Notes: generated from the sequence alone by a model not told the origin. 64,000 bases of DNA from Acidobacteriota bacterium (GCA_021793595.1 JAJYSL010000005.1:1-64000), one strand, 5' to 3'. Positions 17,463-26,759 are shown, numbered from the stretch's first letter. Numbers and translations: made by a program.

Positions 17463-18818
17463 TTATCGAACGCGATATAGAACGACCCCATGGGATGGAA
17501 CACTGGCGCGGATGGTAGGGTCTGCTTTTTCCATCTTGCCTGTCCACAGGTTCTCCAGCGAATAGCCGCCCTCCTTCTCTGGAAGCCCCACGACGGATGC
17601 CGGTACAGAGACTGTCTCTGTCTGATTCCCGGTGTTGAACAAACCGACAATTACATCTCCGTTGGCTTCCTTCTTTGCGAATATCTGTTGGGTGCCGGTA
17701 TTGACAACTCTTCTGGCCGCAATTGAATCCTGATCAACAGCAAGGACAGCAGTGTTCTTCAGATACTGGAGATCCAGTGGATCGAGGTGAGTGAGGTCGA
17801 CGCCCAGGAGGAGGGGTGACGAGGCGAGGGCCCACAGGCTCAACTGGGTCTGACGTTCGGCGGGGGTAAGGCCGTTGTTGCTGCCATTCCCTACTTCGAT
17901 CGAGTCATAGTCGTTAAAGCCTCCCGGACCCGCGTAAGGCTGCCATTCGGCAGCATAGTTAAAGCGCTTCTCGACATCTTTCCAGCTGGTCAGGGGATAG
18001 CTGCTACCCTTCTTTTCGCAGCTATAGCATTCAATGTCGGGGGCGAATTCCCACTGATTCGCATACTTCATCAATGTCGGTGCGATCGCACGTGTGTAGC
18101 TTCCTTGAGTGACATCGAGGACCATGGGTCGCCCGCTCTGCCGTATTGCTTTAGACCATGCCTTGATGTCGGCGACATTGTGGTTGGCGATGCCATCAAT
18201 CTTGATGTAATCGACACCCCAGGACGCGAGCATGTTTACCCATGAGTTGATGTACGCCTGCGCTCCGGGCTTGTAATAATTAATGCCGACCATGCCCTTG
18301 CAGTTGTAGTTGTGCTCCGCAATCGACGGTTCCGCAATCTGGGCAGCCGTGTAGGGCGTGCCTTGAATCTGGGTATTCTTGGCGACTGCCTGCTTGGAAA
18401 TACCGGGCGTGACATAGATGCCGAATTTAAATCCGAGGCTGTGCATGTACTCAGCGACTACCTGGATGCCATTGGTATCCCCACGGGGCGGGAATCTCAA
18501 GGGGTCTGTCACCCAGCGACCATAGTGGTCGACGTTGGGACCCTGACTGCCCGGACACCGATACCAGAAGTCATCGAGGTTTATGTATTCGTACCCTAGC
18601 TTTTGCAAGCCGGAGTTCTGCATGGCTAGAGCCTGGGCTTTGAGCTTGGCTGCCGTCGGTTGTTCGCGAATGAAGCTCCAACTGCTCCAGCCAAGCACCG
18701 GCTTCCGATCGACACCATTCTTCTCTGCCCTGGCGTTCTGCAGACCGGCCGTGAGGACACCGAGAATCAAGAATGCGGCCACCAGTGCAGCCACAAGAAT
18801 CCGTCTAAATTGCCTCAT
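17463..18818 (-). CDS. Secreted GH27 alpha-galactosidase-like glycoside hydrolase
   Basis: A 451-residue retaining glycosidase of family GH27. Residues 1-32 form a signal peptide. The TIM barrel begins PVLGWSSWSF and contains YEYINLDDFWY, FGIYVTPG and VDYIKIDG. D208 in IKID is the predicted nucleophile, and D261 in FAPDIE is a candidate acid/base residue. GFNDYDSIEVGN and SPLLLGVDL match the later GH27 barrel strands. A small beta domain ends the protein. The ATG at 18818 with GGAAGGA nine bases upstream is preferred over a longer frame that touches murG. It is co-directional with the dcw genes but has no obvious role in division. Galactoside substrate is the default; other GH27 specificities cannot be excluded. 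Confidence 0.87.
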   Translation of the reverse strand: MRQFRRILVAALVAAFLILGVLTAGLQNARAEKNGVDRKPVLGWSSWSFIREQPTAAKLKAQALAMQNSGLQKLGYEYINLDDFWYRCPGSQGPNVDHYGRWVTDPLRFPPRGDTNGIQVVAEYMHSLGFKFGIYVTPGISKQAVAKNTQIQGTPYTAAQIAEPSIAEHNYNCKGMVGINYYKPGAQAYINSWVNMLASWGVDYIKIDGIANHNVADIKAWSKAIRQSGRPMVLDVTQGSYTRAIAPTLMKYANQWEFAPDIECYSCEKKGSSYPLTSWKDVEKRFNYAAEWQPYAGPGGFNDYDSIEVGNGSNNGLTPAERQTQLSLWALASSPLLLGVDLTHLDPLDLQYLKNTAVLAVDQDSIAARRVVNTGTQQIFAKKEANGDVIVGLFNTGNQTETVSVPASVVGLPEKEGGYSLENLWTGKMEKADPTIRASVPSHGVVLYRVR

Positions 18819-18910
18819 AAAAACCATTCCTTCCCTGTACCCATGTGTCATAGCGCCGAAAGTTGCGCCTGCAATTTGGAGGCACCGCTTGCGGCGCGAT
18901 TCCATCGACA

Positions 18911-20029
18911 TTATTGCGCAGGCTGAGGAGATCTGCCGCTGAATTGCACGATCAGGGCAGCAATCGATGCGGCGGCGTTCTCGTGAGCCAGGCTGCGAGC
19001 TTTCTGGGCCATGGCAGCCAGACCTTCGGGATCTTTGAGGAGACGAATCAATTCTTCCGTAAGCCGTTGCGGGGTCAAATCCTTCTCTTCAATCATGGCA
19101 GCGGCACCGGCCTGCACAAATACGTCGGCATTGCATCTCTGGTGATCGTCGGCGGCCTGCGGGAATGGAATGAGGAGCGAGGGCTTGCGAGCTGCGGCCA
19201 GTTCCGCGACTGTGCTGGCGCCGCTGCGGCACAGAACCAGGCTGGCGGCTCCGAAGCGCGCCGCCATGTCGTCGAGGAATGGTTCGACTTTCCATGAATT
19301 GGCCCAGCGGCCACGCAACTCCGGCGATTGCAGATAGGCTTGCTCGGTGCCTTCCAAGTGGCGAGCTCCGCTTTGGTGCAGAATGGTTAGCCCAGGTACC
19401 GCTGCCAGCAGATCGGCAGCAATCTGCGGCGTGATGCGGTTGAGCATGCGGGCTCCCTGGCTTCCGCCAAATACGAGAAGTTGGGGCGGCGCATCGACGG
19501 GACGAGGCGGAAGCTCGAAGAACTCCGGGCGCACGGGAATGCCGGTCAAGTGGCCGTTGCGGAAATATCGCAGCGTATTGGGGAAGTTGACGGCAGCCGC
19601 CTGTACCCATCGACCCACCCAGCGGTTGACCATGCCGGGTACCGCGTTGGGTTCAAACGCAAGGCGCGGAGTGCCAGTTACAATTGCCGCCATCATCGCC
19701 GGGCCAGAAGCATAGCCACCAACGCCGAAGACAACATGCGGCTTGAATTTATGCAGCAAGCGCCTGCAGGCCAATACGCCCAATGGAAGCTTGACGAGCG
19801 TCGCCAATTTGGTGCTCAGGTGAACCTGATTGAGCTGGCCGACCTGAATCAAATCCAATGGAAAACCTGCGGCGGGCACGAGGCGGGTTTCCAGGCCGCG
19901 AGAGGTGCCGACGAAGCGTACCTGGGCGCCGTAGGTATGCACCAACTCCTGCGCCACCGCCAGTGCCGGAAACACGTGGCCGCCACTACCACCGCCGGCG
20001 ATCAGGACGCGCAGTTTTCCATTCGCCAT
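18911..20029 (-). CDS. murG: UDP-GlcNAc transferase MurG (lipid II synthesis)
   Basis: Transfers GlcNAc to lipid I on the inner membrane face, making lipid II. The 372-residue GT-B protein has the N-terminal loop AGGGSGGHVFPALAVA (11-26), GVGGYASGPAM in the acceptor domain, and the donor-site motifs FGGSQGARMLN, CRSGASTVAELAA and PFPQAADDHQ. It starts 5 bp after the ftsW stop, so the two are translationally close. The alpha-galactosidase follows it on the same strand after 92 bp. Confidence 0.96.
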   Translation of the reverse strand: MANGKLRVLIAGGGSGGHVFPALAVAQELVHTYGAQVRFVGTSRGLETRLVPAAGFPLDLIQVGQLNQVHLSTKLATLVKLPLGVLACRRLLHKFKPHVVFGVGGYASGPAMMAAIVTGTPRLAFEPNAVPGMVNRWVGRWVQAAAVNFPNTLRYFRNGHLTGIPVRPEFFELPPRPVDAPPQLLVFGGSQGARMLNRITPQIAADLLAAVPGLTILHQSGARHLEGTEQAYLQSPELRGRWANSWKVEPFLDDMAARFGAASLVLCRSGASTVAELAAARKPSLLIPFPQAADDHQRCNADVFVQAGAAAMIEEKDLTPQRLTEELIRLLKDPEGLAAMAQKARSLAHENAAASIAALIVQFSGRSPQPAQ

Positions 20030-20034
20030 GCGCG

Positions 20035-21126
20035 TCAGTCAATCTCCCTGGTGATGTTTAAAAGCACACCCATACTGACCAACGTAAAGAATAGCGACGT
20101 ACCGCCCGCGGAAATAAACGGGAGCGCAATACCCTTGGTGGGAACCAGCGCCAGAACCACGCTGATGTTGAAGAATGCCTGGATGACAATGGTCGCGGTG
20201 ATGCCGAAAGCAAGAAAGCGCGCGAAGGGATCGGTCGACAGCAATGCCGCGCGCAGTCCGCGATACGCGAGGATCAGGAAGAGTGCGACCACGAACAGCG
20301 TCCCAATCAGGCCTAGTTCTTCGGCGATGTTTGCAAAAATAAAGTCCGTCTGAGGTTCCGGCAGATAGAAGAGCTTTTGCCGGCCTTCCATCAGTCCCAC
20401 GCCGTGGATACCGCCGGCACCGACCGCAATCAACGATTGCAGAATGTGAAAGCCGGTACCGCGAGGATCTTTTTCCGGATTGAGAAACGCGATCATGCGG
20501 GCGCGACGCCAGGCAACATGGAACAGCATGTAATAGAGAACCGGCGAGGCTGCCAGCAGGGCGAGCGCTAAATATTTGATCTGCGCTCCGGCCAGGTACA
20601 GCATCAGCGCGGTGACAATGGCACAGACGAGGGCGGTGCCCAGGTCTGGCTCCTTCAGGATGAGTGCAATGAATACGAGACTTGGCAGAGCCGCGGGTAA
20701 CAGTGCGCGCCGCCAGTCCTGCAACTGGTCCACACGATTCTGCAGGAACCAAGCCAGAAAAAGAACGAGGGCCGGCTTGGCAATCTCCGATGGTTGAAAG
20801 CTGAAGATGCCAAAACGAATCCAACGATGAGTGTGGTGCGAATCGTGCATCAAGAAGGTTGCCAGCAACAGCAACGTGGTAACGGCAACGCACGGAAAGA
20901 TGATGGATGGGCTGTTGTAATGCCGGTAATTGACGCGCATCAGAACCAGCATCGTCAGCAGTCCGGCCAGCGCCCATGCGGATTGTTTCAGGACAAAGTC
21001 ATAGGGAGAGCCGTAACGCTCCTTAGCCATGACTGCGGAAGCGGAAAATACCATGACCAGTCCAAAGAGCACCAGCAGCAACGTGACGATGAAGAGCCAC
21101 TTGTCTACGCCGACACGTTTTGCCAT
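20035..21126 (-). CDS. ftsW: Septal peptidoglycan glycosyltransferase FtsW
   Basis: SEDS-family polymerase of lipid II at the septum. The 363-residue protein has about ten transmembrane segments. The family signatures are FQPSEIAKPALVLF, KEPDLGTAL (its Asp is the expected catalytic residue), QTDFIFANIAEELG and PTKGIALPFISAGG. It sits between murD and murG, the canonical place for ftsW. Its start overlaps the 3' end of murD by 22 bp, which suggests coupled translation. The partner transpeptidase gene ftsI is not in this cluster. Confidence 0.95.
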   Translation of the reverse strand: MAKRVGVDKWLFIVTLLLVLFGLVMVFSASAVMAKERYGSPYDFVLKQSAWALAGLLTMLVLMRVNYRHYNSPSIIFPCVAVTTLLLLATFLMHDSHHTHRWIRFGIFSFQPSEIAKPALVLFLAWFLQNRVDQLQDWRRALLPAALPSLVFIALILKEPDLGTALVCAIVTALMLYLAGAQIKYLALALLAASPVLYYMLFHVAWRRARMIAFLNPEKDPRGTGFHILQSLIAVGAGGIHGVGLMEGRQKLFYLPEPQTDFIFANIAEELGLIGTLFVVALFLILAYRGLRAALLSTDPFARFLAFGITATIVIQAFFNISVVLALVPTKGIALPFISAGGTSLFFTLVSMGVLLNITREID

Positions 21127-22499
21127 GCATCCACACCCTGCCGCGCCAGAACGTATTGTTTAAAACACTGTCCGCGATGCTCGTAGTTTTCAAACTGGTC
21201 GAAGCTGGAACATGCAGGCGCCAGCAAAACAATCTCGCCGGACTTCGCCTCGGACGCGGCCTGATCGACGGCGCGCTCCAGAGTTTGACAGCGGATCACG
21301 TCGACGGTGCCGCCAATCTGGCTCTCGATCTTTTCAGCGGCTGCGCCGATGGTATAGACGGCGCGCACACGCTCCTTCAGCAACGGGGCCAGCAATGTGT
21401 AGTCGGAATTTTTGTCTTTGCCGCCGAGGATCAGGTGAATTCCACCCGGAAAGGAGGCCATGGCCTTCATGGTCGCGTCGACATTGGTGGCCTTGGAGTC
21501 GTTATAGAATTCGACGCCGCCCAGACGAGCCACAAATTCCAAGCGATGTTCGACAGCGCGAAAAGCGCCGACGGCTTTGCGAATGACGTCGCTGGAAATT
21601 CCCGCCAGTTTCGCGGAGCACACTGCGGCCAGAACATTCTCGACGTTGTGCTCGCCTTTGAGAGGAATTTCGCTCAGCGGCACAACCGGCTCTGCGGCGG
21701 CTTGCTCGGTGGCTCGCCAGACGACGGCGTCCCGGTACACGAAGCTTCCCTGCCGAACCGGTCGTCGCGTGCTGAACCAAAACACGCTGGCCTTCGTTTT
21801 GGATGCCATCGGCTGTGACTCGGAGCTTTCGGCATTCAACACCAAAAAGTCATTTGCCGTCTGATTTGCGAAGATGCGCGCTTTGGCGGCCACATAATTT
21901 TCCATGGTCCCGTGGCGATCGAGATGGTCGGGAGTGATGTTGAGGATGACGGCGATATTGGGATGAAACTCGACGATAGTCTCCAACTGGAAGCTGGAGA
22001 CCTCGAGCACATTCCAACTTTCGGAGGTACTTTGAGGAACCAGCGAAATGACAGGCACGCCAATGTTGCCGCCCACGTGTGTGGGCTGACCGCTGGCGCG
22101 GAAAATTTCTCCGCAAAGCGCCGTGGTGGTTGTTTTGCCGTTCGATCCGGTGATAGCGAGAATTTTCCCCTGAAGAAAGCGGGAGGCCAGTTCCAACTCC
22201 CCGATGACCGGTGTTCCGAATCCGCGGGCCTGCACCAGTTCCAAGGTATCGAGCGGAACTCCGGGGCTGACGATGATCCAATCCTGACGGCGAAATGTAA
22301 GCAGGCCATGGCCGCCGGCTTCGACCATCACGCCAATATCAAGCAGTGCGGGCAACTCCTTGGCCAGCGCCTCGACACTGCGCAGATCGGAGACGGTGAC
22401 TTGCGCGCCTTTTTTCCGCAGGAAAATGGCGGAGGCCAGTCCGGACTTTCCCAGACCCACCACCAGGATTCGCTTATCCTTTAATTCCATCATCGACAT
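21105..22499 (-). CDS. murD: UDP-N-acetylmuramoylalanine--D-glutamate ligase MurD
   Basis: Adds D-Glu to UDP-MurNAc-L-Ala. The N-terminal domain has ILVVGLGKSGLASA. The ATP loop is GSNGKTTTT (118-126). NITPDHLDRHGTMENYVAAK and YNDSKATNVDATMKA mark the central and C-terminal domains. The longer frame to 22673 lacks homology. GGAG lies four bases before the ATG at 22499, giving 464 residues; ATGs 6 and 9 bases later are alternatives. It overlaps ftsW by 22 bp. The D-Glu it needs is made by MurI, encoded at 28280. Confidence 0.95.
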   Translation of the reverse strand: MSMMELKDKRILVVGLGKSGLASAIFLRKKGAQVTVSDLRSVEALAKELPALLDIGVMVEAGGHGLLTFRRQDWIIVSPGVPLDTLELVQARGFGTPVIGELELASRFLQGKILAITGSNGKTTTTALCGEIFRASGQPTHVGGNIGVPVISLVPQSTSESWNVLEVSSFQLETIVEFHPNIAVILNITPDHLDRHGTMENYVAAKARIFANQTANDFLVLNAESSESQPMASKTKASVFWFSTRRPVRQGSFVYRDAVVWRATEQAAAEPVVPLSEIPLKGEHNVENVLAAVCSAKLAGISSDVIRKAVGAFRAVEHRLEFVARLGGVEFYNDSKATNVDATMKAMASFPGGIHLILGGKDKNSDYTLLAPLLKERVRAVYTIGAAAEKIESQIGGTVDVIRCQTLERAVDQAASEAKSGEIVLLAPACSSFDQFENYEHRGQCFKQYVLARQGVDAWQNVSA

Positions 22500-22585
22500 C
22501 AATCTCCGCCGCGATTTGATTGTCCCATGTTTCTTCACTCCTGTTTCCCACAATTGCACACCGCAGCGAGCGCGACTTCGCGGCG

Positions 22586-23719
22586 TCAACGCAGTTTCAG
22601 CGTGGTCAACGCAAACAGGGCGAACACCAGGGCGGCAATCCAGAAACGAACAATCACTTTCGACTCCGACCATCCCATCAGCTCAAAGTGGTGATGGATA
22701 GGAGCCATTTTGAAGATGCGCTTTTTCCGCAGTTTATAACTTCCGACCTGCAACATCACGCTGAGCGCTTCCAGAACGAACACGCCGCCGATAAACGGCA
22801 GCAGCAGCTCCTGCTTGATAATGACGGCCACGGTGCCAATGGCGCCGCCCAGGGCAAGGGATCCGACGTCTCCCATAAAGACCTCTGCCGGGTGGGCGTT
22901 GTACCAAAGGAAACCAATGCTGGCGCCGACCATCGACCCGCAGAAAACAGTAAGCTCAGAAACCATGGGCATGCGCTGAAATCCCAGGTAGTCGGCGTAC
23001 ACCACATTGCCGCTAATGTAGGTCAGCGCTGTCAATGCGCACACCGCGATGATGGCACAACCGATCGCGAGGCCATCCAGGCCGTCCGTCAGATTGACAG
23101 CATTGCTGGAGCCGACAAGCACCAATACGGTGAACAGAATAAATGGAAGAAATGCGAGCAGGCCAAGATGCGGAACGTGGTGAACTGCGTGGAGAACGAG
23201 ATCTGGGCGGAAACGCTTGACGAAGGGAACCATCAGGCGGGTGGAGTATTCGCCCTTGCTGCGGAGCAACAGGAGAAACACCGCGATCAGCAACGCAATG
23301 CCGATCTGCGCGGTGAACTTGACGCGCGCGGTGAGTCCCAGGTTTCGCTTGTGGACGACCTTCAGGTAGTCGTCGGCAAATCCAATGCCGCCGAAACCGA
23401 CCAGCGCCAGGATCGCCAGCCACACCAGCGGGTTTGAAAGATCGCTCCACAATAATGTAGGCACCAGAATCGCCACGCAGATCAGCAGCCCGCCCATGGT
23501 GGGAGTGCCGGCTTTCTTCTGGTGATCTTTGGGGCCATCCTCGCGGATGTATTGGCCGATCTGGAATTCGCGCAGCTTTTCGATGAGGTATGGGCCGATG
23601 AGCAGGCCGATCAGGAGCGCTGTGAGGGTGGCGAACGCAGTGCGGATCGTCAAGTAGCGAAAGACGCGGAACGCGTGGATGTAGACGAATAACTTCTGAT
23701 ATAGAAGCCAGTAGAGCAA
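22586..23719 (-). CDS. mraY: Phospho-MurNAc-pentapeptide transferase MraY
   Basis: Makes lipid I by moving phospho-MurNAc-pentapeptide onto undecaprenyl phosphate. The 377-residue protein has about ten transmembrane helices. GPKDHQKKAGTPTMGG (62-77), FADDYLK with the catalytic pair D116-D117, NLTDGLDGLA, and HHHFELMGWSE are all present. The start is TTG at 23719, supported by GGAGG four bases upstream. It opens the dcw segment in this window; no murF or murE lies upstream. A gap of 86 bp separates it from murD. Confidence 0.96.
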   Translation of the reverse strand: MLYWLLYQKLFVYIHAFRVFRYLTIRTAFATLTALLIGLLIGPYLIEKLREFQIGQYIREDGPKDHQKKAGTPTMGGLLICVAILVPTLLWSDLSNPLVWLAILALVGFGGIGFADDYLKVVHKRNLGLTARVKFTAQIGIALLIAVFLLLLRSKGEYSTRLMVPFVKRFRPDLVLHAVHHVPHLGLLAFLPFILFTVLVLVGSSNAVNLTDGLDGLAIGCAIIAVCALTALTYISGNVVYADYLGFQRMPMVSELTVFCGSMVGASIGFLWYNAHPAEVFMGDVGSLALGGAIGTVAVIIKQELLLPFIGGVFVLEALSVMLQVGSYKLRKKRIFKMAPIHHHFELMGWSESKVIVRFWIAALVFALFALTTLKLR

Positions 23720-23963
23720 ATGACCTCCGCGCTGCCGGGATTGCTGAACGTGAATTTGATGAGCGCTTTTCTCAGGCTATAGTAACCGGTGGCGCAACTC
23801 CAGCGCGCCAGCACAAAGAAAGATTCTGCGGATTTGTTCCATGGAAGACAACGGCGAAGTCCCTGTTCATTTGGCGGGATGAAGTTTTCGCGATGCGGGC
23901 TGCTCTTCATCCCTCCCTAGTCACAAACCTCCGTCGCTTGAGTGGGAGCGCAAAAGGGAAAAA

Positions 23964-24018
23964 GCAACCGCAGGTCCTTCGACTCGCGTCGCCGCAGCAA
24001 CCTACGCTCAGGATGACA
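23964..24018. repeat. Candidate dispersed intergenic repeat
   Basis: The core runs GGTCCTTCGACTCG ... ACGCTCAGGATGACAG, whose ends (TCCT / AGGA) are complementary. From general memory, sequences of this form recur between genes in several bacterial phyla, including Acidobacteriota; only one copy is seen here. TCCTTCGA recurs at 24044-24051 inside the neighbouring hairpin. Confidence 0.35.
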
Positions 24019-24031
24019 GCCCACCGCGTCG

Positions 24032-24068
24032 GGTTTGTCGGGATCCTTCGAGACAGGATCAACAAACC
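24032..24068. terminator. Hairpin just downstream of the VWFA gene
   Basis: GGTTTGT (24032-24038) pairs with ACAAACC (24062-24068), and GATCC (24042-24046) pairs with GGATC (24056-24060), with a 9-base loop. It begins 4 bases after the VWFA stop on the minus strand. No T-run follows, so it may be a Rho-type or 3'-end-stabilising structure rather than a classic intrinsic terminator. Confidence 0.45.
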
Positions 24069-24071
24069 GGT

Positions 24072-25124
24072 TCAAGGGTGAGCGGGGGCGGGGCGGGGGG
24101 TGGCTGGCTGGGGGTGGGGGGTGGCGAAATAGCCGGCGCGGGTGCGGACGGACAGGTTGCCTTGCCCTTTGGCTTTGACCTGGACACGGATAGCGCGATA
24201 GCCGCCCTGGCTGATGGGCTGGGTTGGATGATAGCCGAGAACATATTGATGGCGAATATCCTGGGCGACTTCCGCAGCGATGGCATCCACCTGATCGAGC
24301 GACTTAGGAAAAAAGGCGATGCCTCCCGTATCGTCACTGAGCGACTGCAGGGCTTTGCGGGCGCGGTGGCTCTGGCTATGATCCGACTCATTGTAGAGCA
24401 AGCCGATCGAGTAAACGATGGGGCCATTCAGGTCCTGGATGCGGCGTACGGTTTCTGCCAGGGTGGCGCTGGAGCTATTGTCTTCGCCATCAGTAATGAT
24501 CAGGATGACCTGCTTGGGGTGCTTGGCTCGTTTCGCCAGATGATCGGCGGCGGCGATGATCGCATCGTAGAGCGCGGTACCGCCCTGGGAGTCAATGTGG
24601 GAGAGGCCTTTCCGAAGGAGGTCGATGTTTGAGGTGAAATCCTGATCGAGAAAAGCTTCGTCGGAGAAGTTCACGATAAAAGCCTCGTCCTGCGGATTGG
24701 AAGCCTGAATCAGATCGATGGCGGCGCGATTCACCGCTGCCCGCTTTTGCGCCATGGAACCGGAGTTGTCGACCAAGATGGCCAGCGACACCGGAACATC
24801 TTCCTGACCAAAGGAAGAAATCGTCTGTGGAACGTTGTTTTCATAGACGGTGAAATTCTGTTTCTGGAGGCTGGTCACCAGATGTTCATGGCTGTCGACG
24901 ACCGTAGCGTACAGAACCACCTCGCTAACGGAAGTTTTGAAGGTAAATGGCTGGTTCTGTGCGGGGGTGACCGCTGCCTGAGGTGTAGCAGTGGGATTGG
25001 GCGCGTTTTGCGCGGAGCCGTTGGCAGCCTGCTGAGACAGTGCAGGCGAAACGCCAAGCGACAGGTAAGCGCCGATGGCCAGTAGCAGTGCAAGGTAGAA
25101 CTGCTTGGTGCTGCGAACCGGCAT
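24072..25124 (-). CDS. Exported VWFA-domain protein
   Basis: A 350-residue protein with a signal peptide (residues 5-30). A short beta-rich region (EVVLYATVVDSHEHLV ... FTVYENN) leads into a von Willebrand A domain with an intact MIDAS start, DNSGS (D119, S121, S123), and the later acidic site ITDGEDNSS. The tail is Pro/Ala/His-rich. This layout matches the VWFA-related proteins common in Acidobacteriota, which are presumed metal-dependent adhesion or scaffold proteins outside the cytoplasm. The ATG at 25124 follows AGGGGA by 4 bases and puts the signal peptide at the N-terminus, so it is preferred to 25163. Confidence 0.85.
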   Translation of the reverse strand: MPVRSTKQFYLALLLAIGAYLSLGVSPALSQQAANGSAQNAPNPTATPQAAVTPAQNQPFTFKTSVSEVVLYATVVDSHEHLVTSLQKQNFTVYENNVPQTISSFGQEDVPVSLAILVDNSGSMAQKRAAVNRAAIDLIQASNPQDEAFIVNFSDEAFLDQDFTSNIDLLRKGLSHIDSQGGTALYDAIIAAADHLAKRAKHPKQVILIITDGEDNSSSATLAETVRRIQDLNGPIVYSIGLLYNESDHSQSHRARKALQSLSDDTGGIAFFPKSLDQVDAIAAEVAQDIRHQYVLGYHPTQPISQGGYRAIRVQVKAKGQGNLSVRTRAGYFATPHPQPATPRPAPAHP

Positions 25125-25421
25125 ACGATCCCCTATGGAAAGAAGCTGCCACGGATGGGGCACAGCATCTTAGGATGCACTGCAAGAAAGTCTGGCGGTG
25201 CGTGCTTGGATTCCGCCGCAAGTCTTCTTCCTCCATAGTCCTATGTCCGGGTTCTGTGGGCAAGCGATACGTGGGTCGGATTCCAGTTTGTTTTCAGGCA
25301 CTCGGAGCCTGTTCCACAAAAAGGCAGCCACGCGCTGCGATAGAATCGGGAATAACAGAGTCGCACATTATCCGCTCGCCGAGGCGAGTTGCGCCTGATC
25401 TGACAGGAGTTCGCCCCTACC
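25125..25421. other. Divergent promoter region between VWFA and DUF1015 genes
   Basis: 297 bp with no supported gene. GATAGAAT near 25340 on the plus strand could be a -10 box for the DUF1015 operon, but no matching -35 is evident at 16-18 bp. AGGAG twelve bases before 25422 is the likely ribosome site. Confidence 0.35.
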
Positions 25422-26759
25422 ATGGCTCGCATTTATCCTTTTCGCGCTTTTCGCTACAACCCCGGACTGGTCCGCGCTGAAGATGTGGTGACCCAGCCGT
25501 ATGACAAAATTTCGCCGGCCATGCAGCAATCGTATTACCAGCGCAGCCCCTACAACCTGGTCCGCGTGATCCTTGGACTGCCGGAATTGTTCGATTCCGA
25601 AGAAAACAATGTGTATACGCGCGCGGCTGAAAACCTGGCGGAATGGCGGAAAGAGGGCGTGCTGACGCAGGACAATGAAGCGGCAATTTATGCCTACAGC
25701 CAGCGCTATGAAGTTCCTGGCGCGCCGGGAACGACCGAGGAGCGGCGCGGCTTTATTGCTCTTGGCGAGTTGGTCGATTACAACCAGGGAATCGTTTTTC
25801 GGCATGAGCGGACGCTGGCCAAGCCAAAGTCGGACCGTTTGAATCTGCTGCGGGCAACACGGGCGCATTTCGGCCAGATTTTCATGCTCTATTCCGATCC
25901 CGGACTGACGGCGGAACAGCTTTTGTTTGCCAACCCGCCGACTCCCGATATTGAAGTGACGGACGAATACGGGGTGCTGCATCGGGTCTGGAAGGTTTCC
26001 GAGCCGAGCAAGATCAACCTGCTGCTGAGCGCCATGCAGAACAAAAAGCTGATCATCGCGGACGGTCATCATCGCTATGAAACTGCGCTGAACTACAGCC
26101 GCGAACATGCGTCGCAGGCCGCCAGCGCGCCGACCGAGCGTCCCGCGGGAAACCTGCCGCAGCCACCGTATCCGGAGGCCGCCGCCATGATGACTTTTGT
26201 CAATATGGAGGCGAAGGGACTCACGATTCTGCCTACGCACCGCGTGGTCCACGGACTGAAGGATTTCGATACGGCGAAGTTTCTGAAGCGGGCTGCAGAG
26301 TATTTCGATGTACGGTCGTTATCGCCTACCCTGGGTGTTTCAGAAATTCTGGGCCAGCTGGCCGAGGCGGGAAAAACCGGCACCAGCTTTGTCGCGGCAA
26401 CGCGAACCGGCAATCATCTGCTGACGGCAAAGAAGGCGGCCGTCGAAGCTCGCTTGAGCAATCAGCCGGAACGCCAAAGACGTCTGGATGTGGTGCAGCT
26501 GCACTCGATCGTGCTGGAGGACGTGCTTGGAATTTCTGCCCAGGCGGTGCTAGAGCAAAGCAACCTGCGCTATGTACGCGAGGTCAGCGATGCCCTGCAA
26601 CAGGTGCGCGCGGGAGACGCCGACATTGCATTCCTGATGAATCCAGTGACCCTGGACCAGTTGCGGGAAGTTGCATTCGCAGGGGATGTGATGCCACAGA
26701 AGTCGACCGACTTTTATCCAAAACTGTTGAGCGGTCTGACCATCTATGCGTTGGATTAG
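25422..26759 (+). CDS. DUF1015 family protein
   Basis: A 445-residue cytosolic protein matching the DUF1015 family over its full length: it opens ARIYPFRAFRYNP and contains TQPYDKISPAMQ, RHERTLAKPKSDRLNLL, IADGHHRYETALNY and FLMNPVTLDQLREVAFAG. The DGHHRYETA block is the most conserved part. The family is widespread with unknown biochemistry; a nucleotide- or metal-related role has been guessed from the conserved His/Asp but is unproven. It heads a forward gene run with amidase, GerMN, murI and fabI, so a link to envelope synthesis is plausible but only contextual. Confidence 0.85.
   Translation: MARIYPFRAFRYNPGLVRAEDVVTQPYDKISPAMQQSYYQRSPYNLVRVILGLPELFDSEENNVYTRAAENLAEWRKEGVLTQDNEAAIYAYSQRYEVPGAPGTTEERRGFIALGELVDYNQGIVFRHERTLAKPKSDRLNLLRATRAHFGQIFMLYSDPGLTAEQLLFANPPTPDIEVTDEYGVLHRVWKVSEPSKINLLLSAMQNKKLIIADGHHRYETALNYSREHASQAASAPTERPAGNLPQPPYPEAAAMMTFVNMEAKGLTILPTHRVVHGLKDFDTAKFLKRAAEYFDVRSLSPTLGVSEILGQLAEAGKTGTSFVAATRTGNHLLTAKKAAVEARLSNQPERQRRLDVVQLHSIVLEDVLGISAQAVLEQSNLRYVREVSDALQQVRAGDADIAFLMNPVTLDQLREVAFAGDVMPQKSTDFYPKLLSGLTIYALD

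Larger units (their letters stand above)
23720..24071. other. Intergenic region upstream of mraY, no gene
   Basis: 352 bp without a supported gene. It should carry the promoter of the mraY half of the dcw cluster; a TACTATAGC stretch on the minus strand about 70 bp upstream of mraY is a possible -10 box, but no good -35 was seen. The half nearer the VWFA gene holds a repeat-like segment (23964-24018) and a two-part hairpin (24032-24068), listed separately. Confidence 0.5.
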
